Shown here piece after piece: positions 52,013-61,224 of a DNA stretch of 64,000 bases. The position numbers and the translations under genes are program-made. Positions within the stretch are counted from its first letter, which is position 1; every line of letters begins with the position of its first letter. The notes beneath the pieces were generated by a model. That model had not been told where the DNA came from, did no database searches, and saw nothing but the letters and a program-made list of their open reading frames with translations. Origin of the DNA: CANDOC01 sp965261725. Lineage in GTDB: Bacteria; Pseudomonadota; Gammaproteobacteria; Pseudomonadales; Endozoicomonadaceae. The stretch is taken from positions 124,001-188,000 of the forward strand of contig CBDHDU010000031.1 in the NCBI GenBank assembly GCA_965261725.1. Reading direction: 5' to 3'.

Positions 52013-52468
52013 TTATGTTGATGACTTGGCCGCAAACTCTTCAGACAGCATGCCTTCCTCTTTCTCGCCGTTTTTTGGCGCGTAGTCCTTTGGTGGTTCA
52101 ATAGAATCCTTCGACTCAGGCTTATTCATGCGACCATTCAGCAGGGTATTGCTGGTCAGCAGGGCGTCAGAGACTTGATGGCGGGTCACATCATCTGTGC
52201 AGAGATCTTCTGCGGACTGCGCCAGATGCTCATGAATATCGCGATAGTTATCGGTCATGCGATTGACCAGATTTGCGGTTGTTGCAAAGTGATCAGTCAC
52301 ACGGTCCTGATATGTTTTCAGTTGTGCTTTGGCTTCGTCCAGCTCAGATTTCATCTTTCCCCGCTGCGATGCGGTACCACTGAACAGATGATAAAACAGT
52401 GCCCCAATCAGCAGGCCGACTGCAAAACCTACAATCCCCACAATCAAGAGCAGATTAATCTCTTCCAC
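52013..52468 (-). CDS. zapG: YhcB/ZapG-like inner-membrane protein (DUF1043)
   Basis: 151 residues with an N-terminal membrane helix (LLLIVGIVGFAVGLLIGALF), a coiled-coil middle (KMKSELDEAKAQLKTYQDRV) and the conserved block DHFATTANLVNRMTDNYRDI of the YhcB family. In E. coli this protein is linked to cell division and envelope growth. It diverges from zapE, the same neighbourhood as yhcB-yhcM (zapE) in enterics. Confidence 0.9.
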   Translation of the reverse strand: MEEINLLLIVGIVGFAVGLLIGALFYHLFSGTASQRGKMKSELDEAKAQLKTYQDRVTDHFATTANLVNRMTDNYRDIHEHLAQSAEDLCTDDVTRHQVSDALLTSNTLLNGRMNKPESKDSIEPPKDYAPKNGEKEEGMLSEEFAAKSST

Positions 52469-52690
52469 GCGTGCCCCTCTGTTATTTCCCAGTCCTGCTA
52501 CTTCATGCTATTCATTGGGTGTGCAAGCATGGAGCAGGTAGTATGGCGGCTTAAGATATAGCCATGAATGCGGATTGTATAGGTAGATGCCGACTCATGC
52601 CATTGCCCTTTTGTAACGTCTGTTGCTTGCTCCGTAAGGCGTGGGTAAAGTGATTTGGTCACCAGCAGTACACAGAGTGGATAACAAACA

Positions 52691-53794
52691 GTGATACCAG
52701 AAGCACGCTATCGCCGGGACATGGCACGGGAAGACTTTTTTGAGGATGAGGCTCAGGCTCGTGCCGTCAGTCATTTGCAACGACTTTATGATGACCTTGT
52801 CGGGGCAGAGGCTATTTACCGGAAGCACTCCCGAAGCCTGATCAACCGGCTCTTTCCCCGTAAGCATCATCCGCTTAAAGGGTTGTATTTTTGGGGTGAC
52901 GTGGGACGAGGCAAGACTTATCTGGTTGATATGTTCTATGACAGTCTGCCTTTTGAAGCCAAAATGCGGACCCACTTTCATCGTTTCATGAAACGGGTTC
53001 ATGAGGATTTAAAGCGACTTGAAGGTCAGAAAAATCCACTTCAGCAGGTGGCTGACGGGTTGGCAAAAGATGCCAGAGTTATCTGTTTCGACGAGTTTTT
53101 TGTTTCCGATATCACCGATGCAATGATGCTGGCTGGTTTGCTGGAAGCATTATTCGAGCGGGGAGTCACACTGGTTGCAACATCCAATATTGTGCCGCAG
53201 GATCTTTATAAAAACGGGTTGCAACGAGCACGTTTCCTTCCGGCAATAGAGTTATTGTTGGAGCACACTGAAGTTGTCAATGTCGACAATGGCGTCGATT
53301 ACCGGTTAAGAGTGCTTGAGCAGGCAGAAATTTATCACTGGCCGTTAAATGATGAAACAACGGCTGCGCTGAAGAAAAGCTTTATACAGTTGGTGCCTGA
53401 TCGCTCCAACATAAAGGATTCAGGCGAACTGATAGTCGAAAAACGTCCCATCCCTTTTATTTTCCGCTGTGACGATATTGTCTGGTTCAGCTTTGAAGCA
53501 TTATGTGATGGGCCACGTAGTCAAAATGATTACATAGAGTTGGCGCGTGAATATCATACCGTTATGGTTTCGGATGTACCGCAAATGTCCGGTGGGCAGG
53601 ATGATCAGGTACGGCGCTTTATCAATCTCGTAGATGAATTTTATGACCGTGGCGTCAAACTGATTATATCCGGTGAAACAGAAATGACGGATCTTTATCG
53701 TGATGGTCAACTGACGTTTGAATTCAGGCGAACTTTAAGCCGGTTGCAGGAAATGCAATCACATGAATATTTGGCGCGTCCCCATCTTCCATAA
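52691..53794 (+). CDS. zapE: Cell-division ATPase ZapE (AFG1-like)
   Basis: 367 residues. P-loop GDVGRGKTYLVDMFYDSL at about residues 69-86 and a Walker B with VICFDEFFVSDITDAMML, typical of AFG1/ZapE ATPases. ZapE acts on the Z-ring in E. coli. The start is GTG at 52691 (MIPEARYRRDM); no ATG offers a better match to the family N-terminus. It diverges from zapG. Confidence 0.94.
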   Translation: MIPEARYRRDMAREDFFEDEAQARAVSHLQRLYDDLVGAEAIYRKHSRSLINRLFPRKHHPLKGLYFWGDVGRGKTYLVDMFYDSLPFEAKMRTHFHRFMKRVHEDLKRLEGQKNPLQQVADGLAKDARVICFDEFFVSDITDAMMLAGLLEALFERGVTLVATSNIVPQDLYKNGLQRARFLPAIELLLEHTEVVNVDNGVDYRLRVLEQAEIYHWPLNDETTAALKKSFIQLVPDRSNIKDSGELIVEKRPIPFIFRCDDIVWFSFEALCDGPRSQNDYIELAREYHTVMVSDVPQMSGGQDDQVRRFINLVDEFYDRGVKLIISGETEMTDLYRDGQLTFEFRRTLSRLQEMQSHEYLARPHLP

Positions 53795-53919
53795 TGGGGA
53801 ATGAGTATAAGCTGATCAGATTAATAAAGTCTGGTTCTGTTGAATGAGCAGGTATTGTTCTAAACTTTCGCGGCAGCACAGTTTATTTTGACAATATCAT
53901 TGCGCGGAAGATTGTAGTC

Positions 53920-55578
53920 ATGTGCTCAGTTATTGTTTCTTTATTCAGGCTTTTTGGGCCAGTATTTCTCTTTGCAATTTCTCTTTGTATCAATGCTGGG
54001 ATACATAGGGTTCAACAAACTGAATTTGAGTTTACCGATGAAGATATAAGGAATTTTGGTTGCAGTTATTGCGATTGCTTTTCTGATATTACGATGAAGG
54101 ATGTAAATGGTCTTTATGTGTGTCAACAGTGTGCCGGGAAGATAAAATCAATTATTAATGATTCCAAACTACAGGGTCGACAGAAAAGAAATTATGGCAG
54201 TCTGGAGAACGAGCCAAATCTATCTTTTCAGGATCGGCCTGAAGTGTCGGAAAGAGTCAGGGGATTATTAGAAATAAATCGCAAAGAATATCGCCAAAAA
54301 TCTTCCATATTTTGCTGCACAGGAAACACAGAGCAAAGACAGCTTTTGTCGGAAGGAGCACCTGACCAGCAAGACTTGAAGTTAAAATGTAAAGATTGCA
54401 ACAGGATGATTTCTTATCAAGAGCTGGAATGCCATGCAAGAGGACATATTGTTGCTTGTGAATGCGGTTATCTGCCACCTGAAAATTTACTCGTTAAACA
54501 ACGTCTTGAACAGTTAACAGAGCATCAGAAAGAAAGGAGGAAATGCACTTTCTGCGATCAAACAGTTCCGTGTGCAGAAAAAAAAGAACATGAACTTATT
54601 TGTGGCATGAGGCTGGTTGAGTGCCCTGTATGTTGTGCTACGTTGACAAACGATGACTTAATTTCTCATGTCTCCAAAATGAGTCAGATACAAAATTATC
54701 AGAATGTATCTTGTAGTGTTTGTAGAGTAACTCTGCCTGCTGTGAACTACGCATTTCACTTCCGGAAATATCATAGCCCCAAGTATACATTAGCGTCATT
54801 ATCGGCTGATGATTGCCCTTATTGTTCTGATATTGAAGGTCTGGTTTCTGAAAAAGAATTACTTGCTCATGTGGCAAGTCAACATACAGATAATTATGTG
54901 GATTTGGCAGGGATGACTCCTGAAGATCTTGAAAAGGCAGGTGAGCAATTTGTCCTTTTACGAAACCGTATGCAAATGGCGGAGGATCGTTTCAACCTAA
55001 GCCTAATGTATCCTATACCGGCTTCTAGCGCTAGAAGTGCTGTAGTGCCAGTGTCTGACGATGTGAGCAGTCGATTGAATCAGTTGCAGAACGCTTTGGC
55101 TTCAACACATGATGGTGCTTTTTTATGGTGCGTTCATGATGCTAAAAAAAGAATACGAGAGGCTAAAGAGGGGAGGGTCACGTCAATTTACAGTCCACCT
55201 TTTTACAGTGGAAGGAATGGTTACAAAATGGCTATCAGAGCATACCTGGATGGTGATGGAGCAGGGTATAAAAAGTGTTTGTCTATCTTTTTCGTGTTGA
55301 TGAAGGGCGAGTATGATCCGCTTCTCAAGTGGCCGTTTGAGGTGAAAGTATCTCTTATACTGGTTGATCAAAGCCAACACTGGGATAAACGGCACATAGT
55401 GCAAACCTTTAAACCTACAGATAGTTCATCTTTTCAGCGACCCGAAACAGATATGAATATTGCTTCAGGCTGTCCGGAATTCTGTACATTGGATAAGCTG
55501 GAAGACGAGCGCTATGTGAAAGGTGATGTCATATATATAAAGTGCATTGTTGATGCAGCAAAGATCTACCATCCTTGA
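53920..55578 (+). CDS. TRAF-like protein: signal sequence, zinc fingers and animal-type TRAF-C (MATH) domain
   Basis: 552 residues. The N-terminus is hydrophobic and signal-like (LFRLFGPVFLFAISLCINAG). A first zinc cluster follows (CSYC...CQQC, about residues 48-69), then about five Cys2-His-type fingers at about 158-330 (CKDC...H, CTFC, CPVC, CSVC...H, CPYC...H). From residue 398 to the end is a TRAF-C domain: FLWCV, SPPFYSGRNGYKM, YLDGDGAGYKKCLSIFFVLM, SSSFQRP and MNIASGCPEFC all parallel animal TRAF1/2/3/5. In animals this trimeric domain binds TNF-family receptors and adaptors. The gene is AT-rich and sits alone between zapE and glpT. Horizontal gain from an animal host is the best reading. 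Confidence 0.88.
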   Translation: MCSVIVSLFRLFGPVFLFAISLCINAGIHRVQQTEFEFTDEDIRNFGCSYCDCFSDITMKDVNGLYVCQQCAGKIKSIINDSKLQGRQKRNYGSLENEPNLSFQDRPEVSERVRGLLEINRKEYRQKSSIFCCTGNTEQRQLLSEGAPDQQDLKLKCKDCNRMISYQELECHARGHIVACECGYLPPENLLVKQRLEQLTEHQKERRKCTFCDQTVPCAEKKEHELICGMRLVECPVCCATLTNDDLISHVSKMSQIQNYQNVSCSVCRVTLPAVNYAFHFRKYHSPKYTLASLSADDCPYCSDIEGLVSEKELLAHVASQHTDNYVDLAGMTPEDLEKAGEQFVLLRNRMQMAEDRFNLSLMYPIPASSARSAVVPVSDDVSSRLNQLQNALASTHDGAFLWCVHDAKKRIREAKEGRVTSIYSPPFYSGRNGYKMAIRAYLDGDGAGYKKCLSIFFVLMKGEYDPLLKWPFEVKVSLILVDQSQHWDKRHIVQTFKPTDSSSFQRPETDMNIASGCPEFCTLDKLEDERYVKGDVIYIKCIVDAAKIYHP

Positions 55579-55601
55579 AAATTAATCATTGTGTGATTTT
55601 T

Positions 55602-56924
55602 CTATTCTGAATGCCAGGTCAAACAAATCAAACCAATTGCAATCAGGCAAGCGGCAATCAATACCATAAAGCCACCATTCCAGCCCCAGCAGTCAACCAC
55701 AAAGCCCATCGCTATGTTGGCGAAGAGTGCGCCGCCGAGATAACCGAACAGTCCGGTTAGCCCGGCAGCGGTACCGGCAGCTTTCTTGGGTACCAAGTCT
55801 AAAGCATGAACACCGATCAGCATCACCGGCCCATATATAAGGAAGCCAATCGCAATCAGTGCGCTGATATCAACCCAGGGACGCCCTGCCGGATTCTGCC
55901 AGTAAATAATGACTGCCAGCAGCGTCAGCAACATATAAACAATGTTGGCGGGGGCACGTCGACCATTGAAGACCCGGTCACTTAACCAGCCACAGAACAA
56001 CGTTCCGGGAATCCCGGCAAATTCATAGGCAAAGTAAGCCCAACCGGTTTCCTTGATAGAAAATTCTTTGGTTTCTGACAAATACGTCGGTGCCCAATCC
56101 AGAACGCCATAACGAACCAGATAAATAAAGGCATTGGCAAGAGCGATATACCAGAGCAGGCGGTTGTTCAGTACATAACGGAAGAAGATTTCCCTGGCAC
56201 TCAGTTCTTTTTCATGCTCTGAAGAGTAAGAGAAGCTTTTAGGGTAGTCGCCAGTGTACGTTTCAATACTTGGCAGCCCACAGGATTGTGGCGTATCTCT
56301 TACCAACAACCATGTAACCAGCACGACCAGTAAGGCAACCATACCTGGCACATAGAATTTACTGTGCCAGTCCATGGTTAATGCCATACCCAGTATTGCC
56401 AGCGGACCGATAAGCCCACCGCCAACATTATGAGCAACATTCCAGATAGCCATCCGGGTGCCCCGTTCACTGGGTGAAAACCAGTGAACCATCACCCGGC
56501 CACTGGAGGGCCAGCCCATGCCCTGAAACCAGCCATTAAGCATTAATATGGCAAACATCACTGGAATTGAAGCGGTGGCAAAAGGTGCAATACCCATCAG
56601 AATCATGGTCAGGGCGCTCAGAAACAGCCCCAGTGTGATAAATACTCTGGCATTACTGCGATCAGAGACATTCCCCATCAAAAACTTGCTGAGTCCATAG
56701 GCGATAGAAACACCCGATAGAGCAAAACCCAGTTCTGCTTTGCTGAAACCCATTTCTACAAGGTCGGGCATGACCAGTGTGAAATTCTTTCGAACAAGGT
56801 AATAACCGGCGTAACCGGTGAAAATGCCCAGAAACACCTGATTACGCAGGCGGCGATATTCCGGATCAATACGATCAGCTGGCAGCTCAGGTTGATGTTT
56901 TGCTGGTTTGAGAAAAGAGAGCAT
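55602..56924 (-). CDS. glpT: Glycerol-3-phosphate transporter GlpT
   Basis: 440 residues, twelve membrane helices, of the organophosphate:phosphate antiporter family. Long stretches match E. coli GlpT closely: EYRRLRNQVFLGIFTGYAGY, YYLVRKNFTLVMPDLVEMGF, ALSGVSIAYGLSKFLMGNVS, NGWFQGMGWPSSGR and VMLIGVHALDLVPKKAAGTA. It exchanges phosphate for sn-glycerol-3-phosphate. It converges with the TRAF-like gene (23-bp gap) and diverges from the metallophosphoesterase gene; no glpQ is nearby. Confidence 0.94.
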   Translation of the reverse strand: MLSFLKPAKHQPELPADRIDPEYRRLRNQVFLGIFTGYAGYYLVRKNFTLVMPDLVEMGFSKAELGFALSGVSIAYGLSKFLMGNVSDRSNARVFITLGLFLSALTMILMGIAPFATASIPVMFAILMLNGWFQGMGWPSSGRVMVHWFSPSERGTRMAIWNVAHNVGGGLIGPLAILGMALTMDWHSKFYVPGMVALLVVLVTWLLVRDTPQSCGLPSIETYTGDYPKSFSYSSEHEKELSAREIFFRYVLNNRLLWYIALANAFIYLVRYGVLDWAPTYLSETKEFSIKETGWAYFAYEFAGIPGTLFCGWLSDRVFNGRRAPANIVYMLLTLLAVIIYWQNPAGRPWVDISALIAIGFLIYGPVMLIGVHALDLVPKKAAGTAAGLTGLFGYLGGALFANIAMGFVVDCWGWNGGFMVLIAACLIAIGLICLTWHSE

Positions 56925-57154
56925 GATTCTTAGGATTAATTAAACCATTATCTCGCCTAATCTTATGATTTAATAAGCGAATTTAAATGGGGGTTAAGTT
57001 TTTGTTTAACAGATGTTCTTTTTTGATTCGTTAGGGTCGATAAAGTTCACGTTAATCGGTGTACCGACTTATTGAAATAGAAATAAAACTGGGTTCTCTG
57101 GAGTGGCTACTATTTTTATTCACTGAATATATGAATTGCATTTGTGAATATAAT

Positions 57155-58996
57155 ATGAATAAAGAACTAGGTTTTTTGGTATATCTGATTGGGTGTTTGT
57201 TTTCGATTTGCTCATATGCCGGATATGGCAATGCTACAGCGAGTGCTTTAGGTGTGGTTATTGCTCTCAGCAATACTTCACACCCCTATCGTTCCCCCAA
57301 AAAATCAACCTTGCATTATAATCAATCGACAGAAGCATTTCGAAAATCTTCTCTAGGTTACCGCAATATTAGGCGGGCATACCCTCTTTCTCTTAAACCT
57401 AATGGAGAAATTACACCTTCAACTCAATGGAAAAGGTATCATCAGTCGAGAGCTTATAATGATCACCACAAGAAACAGCAAAAAAAACAGGTACAGCATC
57501 ATTCACATCAAGCCCTCAACCCGCCAGCTCTGATTCCTTCAGCTCGAACCAGCAAGAAGCCATCATCTGAGTCAAAAAGATCAAAACCTGATCATGCGGG
57601 TAGCATTAGAAAAACTAATAGAGCAAAGGGTAATGGTGGGCGAAAAGGCAAAGCAAGATCTCTATTGCAAGCCGATATTGATGATGGTTCTTTAGACGAC
57701 TTGTCTGAAGAGCTCATTTATCCCAGAAAGCCTGAAGGTGAGAACAAACAAAAAAGAAGAGAAGCCTATCAGGGAGCGCCTGAAAGTGCTTCTGGTCTTG
57801 ATAGTTTCAGGTTTATTGCAACGACAGATCCTCAATATGATAACGGTGCAAATGATCACTATAGAAATAAAATCTCAGATAACACAATGGAACGTATTTC
57901 TGTAATGCTGGATCAGGATAAAGATATAAAGGGGGTTATCGTTGCTGGTGATTTAACACAGAATGCCCGTTTTCTCGATGAGTTTTCCTGGTATGAGCAT
58001 TCAATTAACGGTATGAAGCTGCAGGTATATGATGGTACAGGGAATCATGATGAAACACCTCCCGACTTCTGGCAACGGCTGGCTTGTTTATTTGGTCAAA
58101 AAGAATGCGTATCGCCATCATGGATTATAAATAGGCTTAGATCCCGTACGCGAACTGAAGAAATATGTCTGCATAGTGAAGGAGCTGTGTATTCATGGGA
58201 CTGGAAGGGAATTCATTTTGTCCAGTTGGGTGTTTTCGCAGGCAATAAACCTGATAAAGGAGGCTGGGACCAATGGGTCAGCCCGGAGGAAAGTCTAGAG
58301 TTCCTGCAGACTGACCTGAAGGCTTTGCCTGACAAGAAAACACCGGTTGTAATCATCATGCACTTTGATGTGGACTTTGATGTGGGGGATCATGGCGCAT
58401 GGTCATCTCAGCAACTGGTTCAGTTTTGGGAAAGCCTTGCAGAATACAATATTGTCATGCTGATATCAGGGCATTTGCATGCAACTTGTGATTATGGCGT
58501 ATTGCATCATGTTTCAAGACCTCAGGGTGCAACTAGAGGGCCTGTATCTCTAAATGCAGTACTTGGCGGGGCTGCACTTAATGGTGTTTTCTCTCTTATT
58601 ACTATTAATGGTACGGAGCTGACTATTGAGCGTAATTGTGATGGTCACTCTACCGGAGCACTTGCAACGATCCATTTTTCTAAACCTGATAATGTCAGTG
58701 ATAGTGGTAAATTTGACAGAAAACATTGTCATTCAAAGCCAGCTCAAACGCCTGATTTTCCCAGCGGGTGGGTGGCTGCCGGTATTGCTGGCTGGGTATC
58801 TACCGGGCTTTGCTGTCTGTGTGCCTGCTGTTGTAAAAAATGTAGTTGCTGTAAGTCTACAAAGTTAAAATGCTGTGACAGGAAGAAAAAATCGTCAGGG
58901 CTGGATGAGGAATCAGCGGACACACCTCTTATTCCTCCGGTTATAGGGACAGATGAGATACATCCGACTTATGGTTCAGTCCCAACTGATGGTTAG
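57155..58996 (+). CDS. Exported calcineurin-like metallophosphoesterase with cysteine-rich membrane-proximal tail
   Basis: 613 residues from the ATG at 57155, which gives a signal sequence (FLVYLIGCLFSICSYAGYG). An upstream GTG (57059) would add 32 residues; the start is uncertain. A basic, disordered region (about 50-210) precedes the catalytic domain. Metal ligands are visible: Asp225-x-Gln227 (family usually Asp-x-His), GD at 265-266, GNHD at 296-299, His403 and GHxH at 439-442. After it comes one membrane helix (about 540-557) and a tail with about a dozen cysteines, then an acidic end. Substrate unknown. The stop overlaps the convergent tas stop by 4 bp. Confidence 0.75.
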   Translation: MNKELGFLVYLIGCLFSICSYAGYGNATASALGVVIALSNTSHPYRSPKKSTLHYNQSTEAFRKSSLGYRNIRRAYPLSLKPNGEITPSTQWKRYHQSRAYNDHHKKQQKKQVQHHSHQALNPPALIPSARTSKKPSSESKRSKPDHAGSIRKTNRAKGNGGRKGKARSLLQADIDDGSLDDLSEELIYPRKPEGENKQKRREAYQGAPESASGLDSFRFIATTDPQYDNGANDHYRNKISDNTMERISVMLDQDKDIKGVIVAGDLTQNARFLDEFSWYEHSINGMKLQVYDGTGNHDETPPDFWQRLACLFGQKECVSPSWIINRLRSRTRTEEICLHSEGAVYSWDWKGIHFVQLGVFAGNKPDKGGWDQWVSPEESLEFLQTDLKALPDKKTPVVIIMHFDVDFDVGDHGAWSSQQLVQFWESLAEYNIVMLISGHLHATCDYGVLHHVSRPQGATRGPVSLNAVLGGAALNGVFSLITINGTELTIERNCDGHSTGALATIHFSKPDNVSDSGKFDRKHCHSKPAQTPDFPSGWVAAGIAGWVSTGLCCLCACCCKKCSCCKSTKLKCCDRKKKSSGLDEESADTPLIPPVIGTDEIHPTYGSVPTDG

Positions 58997-60072
58997 GGTA
59001 CTGGGTTTGGAATCCGTTTCTGGATATGCTCTATTCCATCGAGAATATCCTGACTGAGTGCTAAATCGGCTGACTCCAGATTAGATCGGAGCTGCTCCTC
59101 TGTGGTTGCTCCGATAATAACGCTGGTTACGAACTGTTGGGAACGGACATAAGCCAGTGCCATCTGAGCCGGGTCAAGGCCTGCGTTCTGAGCCAGAGCA
59201 ACATAAGCTTCAGTGGCAGTAACCGCTTCCGGAGTCAGATAACGCTGATAACGTGCAGGGAATAAGGTTATCCGTGCGCCTTCAGGGCGGGCACCCTGCA
59301 GATATTTGCCGCTGAGAACACCGAACCCCAGCGGTGAATAGGCCAGCAGTCCCATTTGTTCCCGGTGGGCAACTTCTGCCAGACCGACCTCAAAGGTACG
59401 GTTCAGCAGATTGTAAGGGTTTTGGATAGAAACCGGACGAGGCCAGTTATTTTCCCCCGCCAGTTGCTGATAACGCATGGCTCCCCATGCGGTTTCATTA
59501 GATAAGCCGATATGGCGCACTTTCCCGGCTTTGACCAGTTCATTCAAGGCTTCCAGTGTTTCCTCTATAGGGGGGGGCAGCTCGGCCTCCTGAGGCTCAT
59601 AACTCCGTTTGCCGAAGAAATTGGTGTTACGGTCAGGCCAGTGGAGCTGGTAAAGGTCGATATAGTCAGTTTTCAGGCGCTGCAGGCTGCCATCGACTGC
59701 CTTTAATATATTGGGGCGGGTGAGTCTGGGGTAACCTTCTTCCCTCATATAGGTAGCCCACGGTGCGGGTCCGGTTACCTTGGTGGCAATAATAAGATCA
59801 TCACGCCGCCCCCGCTGTTGCAGCCATTCCCTTATAATAGTTTCAGTTTTAGCGTAAGTCGTTGATTTTGGTGGAATCGGGTACATCTCGGCGGTGTCTA
59901 TAAAGTTAACACCGTGAGCATTTGCCTGATCGAGCTGTCTAAAGCCTTCAGTTTTGGTATTTTGCTCCCCCCAGGTCATTGACCCTAAACATAAGGAGCT
60001 GACGCGGAGGTGGGTTTGGCCTAAATTTCGGTATTCCATGGTTTGAATTGAGGTTTTGGTAGAAGTAGCCAT
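58993..60072 (-). CDS. tas: Aldo/keto reductase, Tas family
   Basis: 359 residues. Matches the E. coli Tas pattern: LGSMTWGEQNTKTEGFRQLD, FIDTAEMYPIPP with the catalytic Asp/Tyr, TDYIDLYQLHWPDRNTNFFG, and IQNPYNLLNRTFEVGLAEVA. It is an NADPH-dependent oxidoreductase with unclear natural substrate. The listed start gives 11 more residues than an ATG at 60039 (MEYRNLGQTHL); neither has a good ribosome binding site. It shares overlapping stop codons with the phosphoesterase gene. Confidence 0.92.
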   Translation of the reverse strand: MATSTKTSIQTMEYRNLGQTHLRVSSLCLGSMTWGEQNTKTEGFRQLDQANAHGVNFIDTAEMYPIPPKSTTYAKTETIIREWLQQRGRRDDLIIATKVTGPAPWATYMREEGYPRLTRPNILKAVDGSLQRLKTDYIDLYQLHWPDRNTNFFGKRSYEPQEAELPPPIEETLEALNELVKAGKVRHIGLSNETAWGAMRYQQLAGENNWPRPVSIQNPYNLLNRTFEVGLAEVAHREQMGLLAYSPLGFGVLSGKYLQGARPEGARITLFPARYQRYLTPEAVTATEAYVALAQNAGLDPAQMALAYVRSQQFVTSVIIGATTEEQLRSNLESADLALSQDILDGIEHIQKRIPNPVP

Positions 60073-60168
60073 TTATTCTACTGGTTTTTGCGGGCTGACA
60101 CTTAGCTCGTAGGGGTGTTTCATGGAAAAACCTTGTGGGCGGGGGCTTTTAATCCTCAATCTTCAAGC

Positions 60169-60320
60169 TATAATACCGCACCCGTTTCCCAACAAAGAGC
60201 GCCCGCTATTTAAACAGCGATTTCCTGGAGCGTCTCCTAATTAGCCTGGTCGGGTGTCCCAGGGAACAAGAGTTTGAATAACGAAAGTCGCAATAGTGCG
60301 ACCTTTGAGGCGAAGAATTC
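60169..60320 (+). promoter_or_regulatory. Promoter and leader of rplM-rpsI
   Basis: A perfect TATAAT lies at 60169-60174; the -35 region is weak. The ~145-nt leader before rplM contains a hairpin just ahead of the start (GTCGCA 60287-60292 / TGCGAC 60297-60302, extendable by flanking A/T pairs). In E. coli the rplM leader is the target of autogenous repression by L13; the hairpin fits such a role, but this is inferred. Confidence 0.5.
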
Positions 60321-60749
60321 ATGAAAACCTATAGCGCTAAGCCAGAAACAGTCAAGCGTGACTGGTATGTACTGGATGCTTCCGGCAAAACGCTGGGCCG
60401 CATCGCAACTGAAATTGCTAGCCGTCTGCGCGGTAAGCATAAGCCAGAATACACTCCTCACGTAGATACCGGCGATTACATCGTTGTTATCAACGCTGAG
60501 AAAGTACGTGTTTCCGGCAACAAAATGTCTGACAAGATGTACTACCGCCACACTGAGTTTCCGGGCGGTCTGCGTGAAATGAACTTTGAAAAGCTGATCA
60601 AACACGCTCCTGAGCGCGTTATTGAACTGGCTGTTAAAGGCATGCTGCCTCGCAACCCTCTGGGTCGCGCTATGCGTCGCAAGCTCAAAGTTTACGCTGG
60701 TAGCGAGCATCCGCACGTTGCTCAGCAGCCGCAGCAACTCGAAATTTAA
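60321..60749 (+). CDS. rplM: 50S ribosomal protein L13
   Basis: 142 residues, identical in length to E. coli L13. MKTYSAKPETVKRDWYVLDA at the start and GMLPRNPLGRAMRRKLKVYA near the end are diagnostic. It has a highly biased codon use typical of ribosomal genes. It is followed 14 bp later by rpsI; the pair is the conserved rplM-rpsI operon. Confidence 0.99.
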   Translation: MKTYSAKPETVKRDWYVLDASGKTLGRIATEIASRLRGKHKPEYTPHVDTGDYIVVINAEKVRVSGNKMSDKMYYRHTEFPGGLREMNFEKLIKHAPERVIELAVKGMLPRNPLGRAMRRKLKVYAGSEHPHVAQQPQQLEI

Positions 60750-60763
60750 CTGGAGGAGTGCCC

Positions 60764-61156
60764 ATGTCTGTGACTCAATACTACGGTACCGGACGCCGCA
60801 AGTCCTCTACCGCTCGCGTATTCATCAAAAGTGGTTCCGGTAGCATCACTGTTAACGGCCGCCCATTGGACGTGTACTTCGGTCGTGAGACTGCTCGCAT
60901 GGTTGTTCGTCAGCCACTCGAGCTGGTTGAAATGATGGATCGTTTCGACATCAACGTAACTGTTGTTGGTGGTGGTAACTCCGGTCAGGCCGGCGCTATC
61001 CGTCACGGTATCACCCGTGCACTGATGAGCTACGATGAAACGCTGCGCAGCCCGCTGCGTGCCGCTGGTTACGTTACCCGTGACGCGCGTGCCGTTGAGC
61101 GTAAGAAGGTTGGTCTGCGTAAAGCGCGTAAGCGTCCGCAGTTCTCCAAGCGTTAA
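60764..61156 (+). CDS. rpsI: 30S ribosomal protein S9
   Basis: 130 residues from the ATG at 60764, with GGAGGAG placed ideally; the GTG two codons earlier lies in that binding site. QYYGTGRRKSSTARVF at the start and GLRKARKRPQFSKR at the end are the S9 hallmarks; the basic tail reaches the tRNA in the P site. Second gene of rplM-rpsI, ended by a strong terminator. Confidence 0.99.
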   Translation: MSVTQYYGTGRRKSSTARVFIKSGSGSITVNGRPLDVYFGRETARMVVRQPLELVEMMDRFDINVTVVGGGNSGQAGAIRHGITRALMSYDETLRSPLRAAGYVTRDARAVERKKVGLRKARKRPQFSKR

Positions 61157-61192
61157 TTCGCGGCCTTCTGGCTTTCGCGCTTTGCGCGATCA

Positions 61193-61224
61193 AAAACGCT
61201 TGCCTTATGGCAGGCGTTTTTTTT
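61193..61224 (+). terminator. Rho-independent terminator of rplM-rpsI
   Basis: AAAACGCTTGCC pairs with GGCAGGCGTTTT around TTAT (one G-U pair in RNA) and is followed by a run of T (61217-61224). It lies about 35 bp after the rpsI stop. Confidence 0.9.
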
